Below, piece by piece: positions 1-7,346 of a stretch of 64,000 nt of DNA. Made by a program: the position numbers and the translations under genes. This stretch comes from Thalassospira lohafexi (GTDB lineage Bacteria > Pseudomonadota > Alphaproteobacteria > Rhodospirillales > Thalassospiraceae). The notes beneath the pieces are model-generated. The model was not told where the DNA came from and ran no database searches. It saw only the letters and a list, made by a program, of their open reading frames with translations. The stretch is from assembly GCF_002844275.1 (NCBI RefSeq), contig NZ_NXGX01000006.1, positions 248,001 to 312,000 on the forward strand. The letters are read 5' to 3'. The stretch's first letter is position 1; the number at the start of each line of letters is the position of its first letter.

Positions 1-1363
1 TGCCGCCGCTGGTGATGGTCGGGATCGGGGTTGTCATGTCACACCCGGTTGCGCCATTGAGGAACTTGGTCACGTGCGCGGCAACCACGGCCTGCTGTGA
101 TCCGGTGTTGGTCACGGTCGATACCGGATCGGTTGCCGATCTGCTGTCGGCGGTTGTGTTGTTGTGCTGTGCCATGAACGCCAACGTCAGGTGTTCCTCT
201 TCACCGCACCGTGGGCATTCTGCAGGCGCAAGGGTTGCAATGCCGGTTGCGTGTGGGTCTTGGAAAGTTTCGCCGCATTCTTCGCAACGATAGTGCGGTA
301 GTTCTTTGTCCGCTGGTTCCATCCGCGCACTAACAACCGCCATGCCGCCGCCCTTTGGCGTGGCCGTCACGGTGCGCAGCGGTTCGTTGGCATCCATGGT
401 GCCGTTTTCGTTGCTGGCGTGCTGGACGTGCTGGATAAAGGGTTGCACCAGACCGTGCCCGTCCCGCGCAGCGGTTACTGTCTTGAACGGGTCATCAACG
501 GACTGGCCACGGAAATAGTCACCGCTGTGATTAACCGTCACGACGAACGGTTTGGCGGCATCAAAGACGAACTTCTGCAACCCGCGATGAATGCGCTTCA
601 TGGTGTTGTCGGCAAGCGGGCGTTTGAGCCGCAGCTTTTTGGCGTCCGCCGGGTCCATGAAGATCGACGGGCAGGGCAGGGACCAGTCAATGATGTCGGC
701 GGCAACCGGCCAAGGTTTCAGGCGTTTGGCCTTGACGTCCGGTGATCCCGGTTTGCCGTGGGTCGGGGCGGGCCAGACTATTGGCAGCCCGTCACAGCGC
801 GCAATCAGAAACAAACGTTCGCGGATGGTTGGGGTGCCATAATCGCAGGCCCGCAAGACGCGATATTCAACCGCGTAGCCAAGGCGTTCAAGCTGGCTGA
901 TCCAATGGCGGAATATCTTCCCTTTGCGTTGCTTGCAGGGCTGACCGTCCTTGGTCAGCGGTCCCCAGTCGGCAAATTCTTTGACATTTTCCAGCATGAT
1001 GATGCGCGGGCGGGCCTTTGCCGCCCAGCGCACCACGACCCACGCCAGCCCCCGGATCTTCTTTGACCGGGGCTTGCCGCCCTTGGCCTTGGAATGATGA
1101 GTGCAATCGGGGCTGAACCATGCCAGCCCGACGCGCCGCCCCTTGCACACCGCCAGCGGATCAACCGCAAAGACATCTTCGCACAGGTGATGGGTGTGCG
1201 GGTGGTTTGCCTGGTGCATGATGACGGCATTGGCATCATGGTTGATCGCGATATTGACCGGACGGCCCAGCGCCATTTCAATGCCGGTCGATGCCCCGCC
1301 GCCGCCCGCGAAATTATCAACGATCAGTTCATCATCAAGATGCCATTGGGTCATCTGGTTCAT
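1..1363 (-). CDS. DNA (cytosine-5-)-methyltransferase, phage type (C-terminus off window)
   Basis: Read on the minus strand from the ATG at 1363, the frame stays open to the window edge, so the C-terminus is missing. The N-terminus has the SAM-binding FAGGGGAS motif. The catalytic loop reads SPDCTHHSKAKGG, with DC where host enzymes have PC; this is the usual phage form. LENVKEF is the conserved ENV motif. The C-terminal half repeats a (P-x-x-TVT) motif four times, as in phage C5 methylases. Two Cys pairs (CEEC and CPRC) form a zinc-ribbon-like insert between repeats. The start overlaps the upstream stop by 4 bp (ATGA), so translation is coupled. It probably methylates phage and host DNA against restriction. 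The target sequence cannot be read from the protein. Confidence 0.88.
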   Translation of the reverse strand, partial: MNQMTQWHLDDELIVDNFAGGGGASTGIEMALGRPVNIAINHDANAVIMHQANHPHTHHLCEDVFAVDPLAVCKGRRVGLAWFSPDCTHHSKAKGGKPRSKKIRGLAWVVVRWAAKARPRIIMLENVKEFADWGPLTKDGQPCKQRKGKIFRHWISQLERLGYAVEYRVLRACDYGTPTIRERLFLIARCDGLPIVWPAPTHGKPGSPDVKAKRLKPWPVAADIIDWSLPCPSIFMDPADAKKLRLKRPLADNTMKRIHRGLQKFVFDAAKPFVVTVNHSGDYFRGQSVDDPFKTVTAARDGHGLVQPFIQHVQHASNENGTMDANEPLRTVTATPKGGGMAVVSARMEPADKELPHYRCEECGETFQDPHATGIATLAPAECPRCGEEEHLTLAFMAQHNNTTADSRSATDPVSTVTNTGSQQAVVAAHVTKFLNGATGCDMTTPIPTITSGG

Positions 1364-1653
1364 GCGACCTGTTCCTTTTTGTCGGCATCATCGTCATTTG
1401 ATGCGGTGATGTGGGGCGGGTATCCGGCACTGGTCAGGGCGGCGTTGGCCTGATCGATCAGGTGGTGGAACCAGTTGGGGTCGGCGCATTGATAGGTTGC
1501 ACCGCCCATTTCGAGGGTCATTACCATGACGCCGGGCCTTTGGCTGGTGGCGTTGTGGCGGTAGCTGTCGCCTTTAATGTGTTCCACGGCCTTCGCGTTT
1601 GACCCAATGTCAATATATGCGGTGACGTGGCTGTCAAAGGTTGGTTGGGTCAT
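1360..1653 (-). CDS. hypothetical phage protein, 97 aa
   Basis: A small soluble protein in the leftward early operon, joined to both neighbours by 4-bp ATGA overlaps. It has no signal peptide, membrane segment or motif I recognise. The C-terminus is rich in Asp and Lys. The coupling to the methyltransferase gene downstream suggests co-production, but gives no function. Confidence 0.65.
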   Translation of the reverse strand: MTQPTFDSHVTAYIDIGSNAKAVEHIKGDSYRHNATSQRPGVMVMTLEMGGATYQCADPNWFHHLIDQANAALTSAGYPPHITASNDDDADKKEQVA

Positions 1654-2735
1654 GCTGCTGCCCCCTTGATTTCAAGAAATTCGTGGGCATTGGCAGACCG
1701 TTCAGCTTCATCGCGGGTATAAAGGCCCGCCCTGCTGGTGTCACAGCTGTACCCGCAATTCTGAGTGCCGTACCAAGCCTGCTTTTCTTTGTGCCAGATG
1801 CGGAATAGGGGTTGGTTGCCAAATAGTTTCTGGCGGAGCGTCTCGGCCCGGTGGAAGTCCATCGTGGCGATTGCTTTGAGCATCTGTTTTTCAAGGGCGG
1901 ATCGCCGCACCCGTTGATTCCGCCTGTCCCGCAGGTTGGCGGGTTGGTGTATAGAGATGTCGAACGACGCGATGTTGCGTATCGAATATGGCCCGGTCAC
2001 CACCCACCACATGTTGTTGATGTTGTAATAGGCGGTTCCGCGCAGCCAGCGGCGGCCCTTGCTGTCTCTGATCCAGACCTGCATACCGTGGGTGACTATT
2101 CCGCCATCGGCGCTTTTGTTGTTATAGCTGGCGTCGGATCCGCTGGGATAGCCAAGCGTTTTATCCAAGTGCCAGCTTTGGGCGTAGTTATGTTCAATGA
2201 ACTGCATCGCAGTTGATCCGCGTGGCCCGATGTCTTTTGACCCGCCCTGCTTGTCACTCAGGCGATAGCCGTGGCTGGCATGCAGATGCGCGGCAGCCTT
2301 GGAGATGAACCAAATGGTTTGCAGCCGCAGCAGGTACGGCATGCGGGCAAGGATATCAAATTCATGCTCGCCGCCATGGGGGTTGGAAACGTTGGCGACG
2401 TTCTGAAAGAACTTGATTTCAAGGTGCCGCCCGGAAATGGAAAGTTTCGCCTCAAGCTGCCCGCGTCGGCAGTGCCTGTGATACTTGTTCAGTATCCGAT
2501 AGTGCTTTTTTATCCGTTGGTCAGACCTTACGGTCCACCCCCACCGGCGCATCAAGTTCACCAACGGGCCAAGCACTTCGGAAAGCATGTCTTCATCGTC
2601 AACGGTTTCTTCCCAGATGCTTATGCTGGAATCGTGAATTTTGATGTATCCATTGTTGCGCGGATCAATGCCCCGCGACATGAAGTCGATGCGGCGGCGT
2701 ACAAGCCCGTCGAAAAATAGCGGTGTCATTTCCAT
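1650..2735 (-). CDS. hypothetical phage protein with UVR-like motif, 361 aa
   Basis: A large basic protein in the leftward operon. The ATG at 2735 is preferred over GTG 2738 because AGGTGG lies just upstream and the ATG overlaps the previous stop by one base (TGATG). A C-terminal helix pair (LEKQMLKAIATMDF followed by AETLRQKLFG) resembles the UVR motif by which UvrB and UvrC interact. Upstream is a Trp/Tyr-rich stretch (YNINNMWWVV). The N-terminal part has many Arg and His. The family seems common in alphaproteobacterial prophages, but I know of no assigned function. A role in nucleic-acid handling is only a guess from the basic character and the UVR-like segment. Confidence 0.72.
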   Translation of the reverse strand: MEMTPLFFDGLVRRRIDFMSRGIDPRNNGYIKIHDSSISIWEETVDDEDMLSEVLGPLVNLMRRWGWTVRSDQRIKKHYRILNKYHRHCRRGQLEAKLSISGRHLEIKFFQNVANVSNPHGGEHEFDILARMPYLLRLQTIWFISKAAAHLHASHGYRLSDKQGGSKDIGPRGSTAMQFIEHNYAQSWHLDKTLGYPSGSDASYNNKSADGGIVTHGMQVWIRDSKGRRWLRGTAYYNINNMWWVVTGPYSIRNIASFDISIHQPANLRDRRNQRVRRSALEKQMLKAIATMDFHRAETLRQKLFGNQPLFRIWHKEKQAWYGTQNCGYSCDTSRAGLYTRDEAERSANAHEFLEIKGAAA

Positions 2736-3121
2736 CACACCACCTCACATTCTGCGTTGCGATCAGGGAAGGTAAGCTGGGTCTGTTCGACCCATGCGGC
2801 CCCTGTGCCCGGTTCATTTTCGCCATAGCGGAAGGTCACCAGAATGCGTTTGGCATCGAGCGCCAGCGTGCAAATCGCGGCCTTGATCGTGCCGTGCAGG
2901 TTGGCGCGATAGCCGCAATTGCCCGCGATCAGAACGTTGACCCGTTCATTGGCATGGGGCAGGGCGCAATCGGTGTGGCGCGGGGCCAGCCCGGCGTTGC
3001 GCCGCGCGGTCGGGCTGCTGATGGCGTCATCGGGTGGAAGGAAATAAAGCGGGCCGACTTTGGGATCGTTGGCCGGGGTGCGTGTGTAGATGGGGATGTG
3101 CGTAACGTTTGACTGTTCCAT
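2735..3121 (-). CDS. hypothetical phage protein, 128 aa
   Basis: The start at 3121 (MEQSNVTHIP) is chosen because AAGGAAAAG lies at good distance upstream. The longer frame up to 3187 has no such site and an unlikely N-terminus. The protein is soluble and has no motif I recognise. The gene is in the leftward early operon, overlapping the next gene by one base. Confidence 0.65.
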   Translation of the reverse strand: MEQSNVTHIPIYTRTPANDPKVGPLYFLPPDDAISSPTARRNAGLAPRHTDCALPHANERVNVLIAGNCGYRANLHGTIKAAICTLALDAKRILVTFRYGENEPGTGAAWVEQTQLTFPDRNAECEVV

Positions 3122-3219
3122 GGGTCTTTTCCTTGCATGCCAATCGCGGCCTGCTGCCCGATCACAACCGCGATCAGGGCAGCGCACGCGAAAATCAGGA
3201 TTGAGGACGGGCGGGGCAT
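2929..3219 (-). CDS. possible small membrane protein overlapping the next gene, 96 aa
   Basis: The ATG at 3219 overlaps the stop of the clamp-like gene by one base, the same coupling used elsewhere in this operon. Residues 6-27 form a convincing hydrophobic helix (ILIFACAALIAVVIG). The rest lies almost wholly inside the next gene in another frame and has the Pro/Arg-rich look of an unselected frame. Either a short membrane peptide is made with an overlapping tail, or only the first 30 codons matter, or the frame is not used. Confidence 0.3.
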   Translation of the reverse strand: MPRPSSILIFACAALIAVVIGQQAAIGMQGKDPWNSQTLRTSPSTHAPRPTIPKSARFISFHPMTPSAARPRGATPGWPRATPIAPCPMPMNGSTF

Positions 3220-4022
3220 CAGGCTGCCGACTGCCCGGACTTCACCAGTTCGGCTTCTGCGCCGTTGGGGGCATTGCCGGGCTTGGTGTCGTTCGCCGGT
3301 TTGGGCGGGCGTTTCTTGCGCGGCAGTTTCAGCCAGTCGGGCAGGCGGGTGACCGGATCGTCGCGCATGGGCATTTGAACGCCAAAGAAGTCAGGGGCCG
3401 CGCCGCTTCGGATCACGATTGGCTGGCCATCCGACGGCGGTGTGAAGATATGCAAGGCAGGCGCCGGGGAACATGCCGGGTTGATCGCCCTGATCGCCTT
3501 GGTAAACCGCGCAATCAGCTTGCCATTCATGGCGTAGTCTTTGGCTTTGCCCCGCCCATTGCGCGGGACCACCCGTTTCCATTCCGGGAATGTGCCATCA
3601 ATCGCTTGGCAGTATCCAACGGCCATGTGACGCGGGATGATTTCGGTCGGGTCGAAACTGGGGTGGGTCACATCGTAATAGCCCAGCATGTTGTCCGTGA
3701 GGTAGACGCTGTCGCCGACGAAATGAAGATGCCCGGCATCCTTGCGGTTGAGCATCGTCAAGAACGATTTCGGGACCGGGCATATCCACCCCGTCTTGCC
3801 GACGAAAATAGCCTGGTCATCGCGGACCGATGCCAGCGTGTGCCCACCGGTCGCGGTCATGGTGACCCCGCCATCCTTGTGCGGTTCGATGTAAACCCCG
3901 TTGAGATAAGGCCGGGATTCCTCGGTGCTGATGAATTGCCATGCGGCAAAGAACCGTTTGGCACACACGGTGATGCGCCGTTTGGTCGGGTCAAAGTCGT
4001 CGTTCTTTTTGTGGATGGTCAT
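3219..4022 (-). CDS. sliding-clamp-like (DNA polymerase III beta-like) protein, 267 aa
   Basis: Three short segments in the right order match the third domain of DnaN: ATGGHTLASVR at 57-67 (compare ATDGHRLAV), DGTFPEWKRVVP at 142-153 (compare DGRFPDYRRVLP) and GVQMPMRDD at 214-222 (compare the VMPMRL terminus of the host clamp). The protein is about two thirds of DnaN length and ends in a Lys/Pro/Ala-rich tail. The start at 4022 has AAAGGGTG upstream; an in-frame TTG at 4058 is less likely. It is the first gene of the leftward operon, just downstream of operator 4097-4110. It may replace or block the host clamp. No phage polymerase is visible in the window. Confidence 0.7.
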   Translation of the reverse strand: MTIHKKNDDFDPTKRRITVCAKRFFAAWQFISTEESRPYLNGVYIEPHKDGGVTMTATGGHTLASVRDDQAIFVGKTGWICPVPKSFLTMLNRKDAGHLHFVGDSVYLTDNMLGYYDVTHPSFDPTEIIPRHMAVGYCQAIDGTFPEWKRVVPRNGRGKAKDYAMNGKLIARFTKAIRAINPACSPAPALHIFTPPSDGQPIVIRSGAAPDFFGVQMPMRDDPVTRLPDWLKLPRKKRPPKPANDTKPGNAPNGAEAELVKSGQSAA

Positions 4023-4096
4023 CGCAAAAACACCCTTTGCTGGTTGATGATGCCGCAAAGGGTGATCTTTGAAATCGCATTTGTCAACGAATAATC

Positions 4097-4110
4097 CGCA
4101 TTATAATGCG
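4097..4110. promoter_or_regulatory. left operator (perfect palindrome CGCATTATAATGCG)
   Basis: A perfect 14-bp palindrome containing a TATAAT box, 75 bp before the clamp-like gene. Two near-identical sites lie between the repressor and cro-like genes (5475-5488 and 5504-5519). The layout suggests a left operator overlapping the promoter of the leftward early operon, bound by the CI-like repressor. Confidence 0.72.
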
Positions 4111-4128
4111 AATTAAGTTTTCAAACAT

Positions 4129-4485
4129 TCATGCCGCGGCGTCGTTGCTGCGGGATATGGCGGCTGTTTTGTGGGGAATTATGCCTGTTACCCGATAGGG
4201 AATCGGATCGCGGCTTTGCGGGATCAGTACCGGTTTGTCGTGCGAAAGTTGGGTGATGGTGATGCCGTGCGCGTCATGGTGGCAGAATTTACCGATTTGA
4301 AGTCTGCCATCACTGGTTGTTATGACGATATCTGCGTTCTGAAAAAATGGATAATCCGGTTCGAAAAACCGCTTTACAAACAATTGGTCGTGCGGTTTGA
4401 AACGCGGAAACATGGCGGTTGTATCCACCGTTATGCGGGTCAGCGCATGGCTGGTATTTGTCACAGAGCCCCCTGACACCCCCAT
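4129..4485 (-). CDS. free-standing S24-like domain without HTH and without catalytic Ser/Lys, 118 aa
   Basis: The whole protein aligns with the C-terminal half of the neighbouring repressor. TAMFPRFKPHDQLFV matches its ADMVPRFKMYEVLIA, ADIVITTSDGRLQI matches its DCVIILTSGEIRIL, and YRVTGII matches its GRVSYI. S24 proteases need Ser in GDSM and a Lys about 40 residues on. Here the Ser position is Ala and the Lys position is Gly. There is no helix-turn-helix. The ATG at 4485 has a poor ribosome site; a GTG at 4464 with AGGGGGC upstream is an alternative. It may pair with the repressor through the shared dimer domain, as an antirepressor or co-repressor. Confidence 0.65.
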   Translation of the reverse strand: MGVSGGSVTNTSHALTRITVDTTAMFPRFKPHDQLFVKRFFEPDYPFFQNADIVITTSDGRLQIGKFCHHDAHGITITQLSHDKPVLIPQSRDPIPYRVTGIIPHKTAAISRSNDAAA

Positions 4486-4729
4486 TTGGGGATGATATAC
4501 TATACGCCTGTATGATTAATAGACCCTGCCTGCGCGGGCGGCGGGTGCGGCGTTTACGTCGGGCGCTGTGCAACCAGCGTTGTTTGATGGTGGTGAGACA
4601 CCATCGGCCACCCGTCATTCGTGCTGTCATCCGGGGGTTGATTAAAGTTTTCCCGAAAACATCGGCAATGGATACTGTTTTGAGGGATAGGCTTTTGGTC
4701 AAAGAGTCCGCAAAGGTATAGGTCGTGCT

Positions 4730-5446
4730 CTATGTGCGGATATAAGAAACCCGTCCGATGCGGTCTATATCGTTGCTCTTTATACTGACTTTAAGTTGCG
4801 GGTCGGCATAGCTGGTGCCGGTGAAGCCGCGGTCCGCGGTATATTCCATGCACTGCAATATGCGTATTTCACCCGATGTCAGAATGATCACGCAATCATC
4901 GCCGACGGCGGTGTTTTCTTCGGGGTTGGCGATCAGCACTTCGTACATTTTAAAGCGCGGAACCATGTCGGCGGCGGCCATGCTGACGGCAAAGGCGCTT
5001 TCGGAAAGTCCAACCGTGGCCGGGACTTCGACAAAGGCCACCGGGTATGGCGTGTTGACCATGCGCCCGGCATTTACCCGCCCATATACCGGCACCATGG
5101 AATGTTTGGATTCGCGTGTGGCAGGTTCGGTGTTTGCCGGGCCGTCGTCGGGAAACCGCGGCGTATCGCGGCGGCTGGTCAGGCCCAGTGTCGGGCCAAA
5201 CAGGTCCGTCAGTGGCATATGCAGGGCATTGGCCGCCTTGATCTTGGTTTCCAGCGTCATATCGCGGGTTGTGGCATTCCGGTAATTGCGAAACGTGCTT
5301 TCGCGCAGGCCGGTCAGGGCCGCAAGCGTTGTATTGGCCGTTTTGGTGCGCTTCATATAGTCGTCAAAAGTTTTGCGCTGATTCTCGACCGGGTCCTGCA
5401 TCAACGGATGTCCATTTTTCGCGGGTTTGCTGTTGGGTTTGGGCAT
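4730..5446 (-). CDS. CI-like prophage repressor with inactivated S24 domain, 238 aa
   Basis: Residues 24-85 form a helix-turn-helix domain (LAALTGLRESTFRNYRNATT). Residues 116-238 form an S24/LexA-type dimer domain. The linker keeps the VPVYGRVNAG pattern, with the Ala126-Gly127 pair where LexA and CI are cut. The nucleophile position in AAADM is Asp160 in place of Ser, and the usual Lys is Leu196. Self-cleavage with RecA therefore seems impossible. AAAGGCGG lies ahead of the ATG. The gene faces the cro-like gene across two operators, one of which covers its own probable -10 (TAAAAT), so autoregulation is likely. Confidence 0.82.
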   Translation of the reverse strand: MPKPNSKPAKNGHPLMQDPVENQRKTFDDYMKRTKTANTTLAALTGLRESTFRNYRNATTRDMTLETKIKAANALHMPLTDLFGPTLGLTSRRDTPRFPDDGPANTEPATRESKHSMVPVYGRVNAGRMVNTPYPVAFVEVPATVGLSESAFAVSMAAADMVPRFKMYEVLIANPEENTAVGDDCVIILTSGEIRILQCMEYTADRGFTGTSYADPQLKVSIKSNDIDRIGRVSYIRT

Positions 5447-5474
5447 ACTGCACCGCCTTTATCTGTCCGGCGAC

Positions 5475-5488
5475 CGCATTTTAATGCG
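5475..5488. promoter_or_regulatory. operator CGCATTTTAATGCG (cI side)
   Basis: A palindrome with one central mismatch to the left operator. On the minus strand it contains TAAAAT at a likely -10 position for the repressor gene. Occupancy would shut off the repressor's own transcription. A half-site CGCATT follows at 5493-5498. Confidence 0.68.
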
Positions 5489-5496
5489 AAAACGCA

Positions 5497-5526
5497 TTGA
5501 CAGTCGCATTATAGTGCGATTAATGT
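5497..5526 (+). promoter_or_regulatory. promoter and operator of the cro-like gene
   Basis: TTGACA at 5497-5502 is a perfect -35. A -10 fits at 5519-5526 (ATTAAT/TAATGT). The spacer is filled by the imperfect palindrome TCGCATTATAGTGCGA (5504-5519), so a bound repressor would block polymerase. The transcript would begin only a few bases before the ATG at 5536, and no Shine-Dalgarno sequence is present. Confidence 0.6.
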
Positions 5527-5535
5527 TCGTGCATC

Positions 5536-5820
5536 ATGAACATCGAAACAGTTTTAATCCGTATCCGATCCTATCGCCGTCTGAACGGCCTGAATGCGTC
5601 GCAACTCGCGGCGCGGGCCGGGATTGCCGACACGACGCTGCGCGACATGATGAACGGCAAGTGGAACCCGACCGTCAAAACGCTGCGTCTTATCGAAGCG
5701 GTCATCCCGCCGGAATTCATGATGAATGCCAATGACGATGATGCGCCGTCCGATCCTGCTTGTTCGGGTGCCGTGGCCGCCAAGGCGGACCGGGGTGACG
5801 ATCAGCACAAGGCGGCCTGA
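5536..5820 (+). CDS. Cro-like HTH regulator, 94 aa
   Basis: Residues 1-62 make an XRE-type helix-turn-helix (LNASQLAARAGIADTTLRDMMNGKWNP), and the tail is acidic and Ala-rich. The gene is divergent from the repressor and shares its operators, the classical place for Cro. The -10 sits so near the ATG that the message may be leaderless. It probably competes for the CGCATTATAATGCG sites to favour lytic growth. Confidence 0.78.
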   Translation: MNIETVLIRIRSYRRLNGLNASQLAARAGIADTTLRDMMNGKWNPTVKTLRLIEAVIPPEFMMNANDDDAPSDPACSGAVAAKADRGDDQHKAA

Positions 5821-5905
5821 CGGCGGGCTTTGGTGCCGCACCCCGGATCGGGTGTTATCCGGGCCGCTGACTTTTGAAACGTGCCACAGATCAGGAAACA
5901 GTTTT

Positions 5906-6442
5906 ATGCCGAAATCACCCTTGGTTGCCCATCTTTACACAGAACCCTTTCAGGTTGCATTTTCCGCCGCGTTTGGCGATTGCGTTGGCACCTATGGGGG
6001 CGATGGCAAGATCACGCTTTCTGAACTGAGCGATGCGACGGGAATTAAAACCCGCACGCTTGAAGCCTATCGCGACGGGGAAACCGCACCGCGCGGGCTG
6101 GTTCTGTTTCAGTTGATGGAAGTCTTGCCCGCCCGGTTTACCAACCGGTTGCTGGCCCAGATCGGCATGGGCGGGGCGCGCAAAATGTCGCCTGAGGAAA
6201 TCGACTTTCACCAGATCGCGCAAGGGGCGGCGGAATATACCAGCGCGTTTGTCAATCACATGTCCGATGGCCGGATCGATCACGTCGAAAAGATCGAGGA
6301 AGTCGACCTTGCGCGCAAGCTGCATGACAACCTTGGTCAGTTCCTGTTGCGCCATGACGGCCCGAAATCCGCTGACCAGACCGATGCCCGGACCGACGCC
6401 AAGACATCGAAAATCGTCAAGATGGCCGGGGGTGCGCAATGA
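5906..6442 (+). CDS. CII-like phage regulatory protein, 178 aa
   Basis: The ATG at 5906 has AGGAAA eight bases upstream. The N-terminal half holds a predicted HTH-like segment (ITLSELSDATGIKTRTLEAYRDGETAP) of the sort seen in phage CII/CP76-type proteins. The second half is helical and acidic and ends in a Lys-rich tail. It stands at the cII position after cro. It is probably a DNA-binding regulator of the lysis-lysogeny choice. The family call rests on my reading of the HTH and gene order. Confidence 0.55.
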   Translation: MPKSPLVAHLYTEPFQVAFSAAFGDCVGTYGGDGKITLSELSDATGIKTRTLEAYRDGETAPRGLVLFQLMEVLPARFTNRLLAQIGMGGARKMSPEEIDFHQIAQGAAEYTSAFVNHMSDGRIDHVEKIEEVDLARKLHDNLGQFLLRHDGPKSADQTDARTDAKTSKIVKMAGGAQ

Positions 6443-6678
6443 GCACCCCTGTTAAATCCGATCCGCTTGCCGGTCTGATTGCCGCCAACAAGGCGTTTTT
6501 GCAAACGGTGATTGCCGAATGCAAAGACCCGCATTTGCCGCCCGATACCGATGTTGACGAATATATCGATATGCTGTCGGCCTATCCGCGATCGGTGCGC
6601 CGGTCCCTGACCGGGGCCAATGCGGCGATTGTCGAGGTCTGCCGTGCGCTTAAGGCTGCACAGGATGGTGCGCCATGA
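6439..6678 (+). CDS. hypothetical phage protein, 79 aa
   Basis: A small, mostly helical soluble protein, overlapping both neighbours by 4 bp (ATGA). I recognise no motif. The tight coupling places it in the right early operon with the regulator upstream and the 223-aa protein downstream. Confidence 0.6.
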   Translation: MSTPVKSDPLAGLIAANKAFLQTVIAECKDPHLPPDTDVDEYIDMLSAYPRSVRRSLTGANAAIVEVCRALKAAQDGAP

Positions 6679-7346
6679 CCGCCCAACGCAAGCCCGTCCT
6701 GCCGCTGGCATCCGTGCCGACCCCGGCCAATGATGTGTTGCCGCGTGCGACCCTGTCATTGCCCGGCGTCACACAGCAAATCGGGTTTGGCCGGCGGCGC
6801 CGGACCAGCCCGGTCGCGGTCGAGGTCAAGCTGCCGCGTGCGGTCAATGTCATGGATGTGGCGGAGGCTGCGATCTTCCCGCGCCTGTTCTGGGGCATTT
6901 ACGTCAGCACGGAATTTTCGCAAGACGATCCCGACAACGCCCGGATCGCCAAGGCATTGCAGCGCGACATGCAGGTCTATGCCGATCTGATGACATCAAC
7001 CCAGTGGCCCGATTTCCGGCGTGAAATGGATACTGGCGCGATGTCGGCAATGGCGGTTCTGACCAACTGGCAAATCGGTGCGTCCGGCGGCTGGAACATG
7101 CTTAAGGTGTTTGCCGTCATTTACCTGCTGATGCTCTGGGTGGATCGCCATGCCGCGCAGGCGATGTTCACCACCGATTTTGAAGCCATCGCATCAGAAG
7201 TCCTTGATCACATCCACGAAATGCACGGCGATGATTTCGCCAAGGTCGCGCCATCCGCACACCGGATGCTTCCAAAAGTCATCCGGCAATTGAAAGCCTG
7301 CGGCCTGTTTTGCTGGCTGCCGGACTATCGGGGGATCGAAGAATGA
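6675..7346 (+). CDS. hypothetical phage protein, 223 aa
   Basis: After a Pro-rich, basic N-terminus the protein is mainly helical. A hydrophobic stretch (MLKVFAVIYLLMLWV) could be a buried helix or a weak membrane segment. No catalytic motif is visible. ATGA overlaps on both sides show that it is translated with the preceding small protein and the methylase-like protein that follows. Confidence 0.6.
   Translation: MTAQRKPVLPLASVPTPANDVLPRATLSLPGVTQQIGFGRRRRTSPVAVEVKLPRAVNVMDVAEAAIFPRLFWGIYVSTEFSQDDPDNARIAKALQRDMQVYADLMTSTQWPDFRREMDTGAMSAMAVLTNWQIGASGGWNMLKVFAVIYLLMLWVDRHAAQAMFTTDFEAIASEVLDHIHEMHGDDFAKVAPSAHRMLPKVIRQLKACGLFCWLPDYRGIEE

Noticed and set aside
4486..4729. Open frames on both strands in the gap between the S24-like and repressor genes (frames 4310-4702 and 4419-4721).
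   Set aside because: Arg-rich composition, no ribosome site, and heavy overlap with the S24-like gene. I see no gene in this 244-bp gap.
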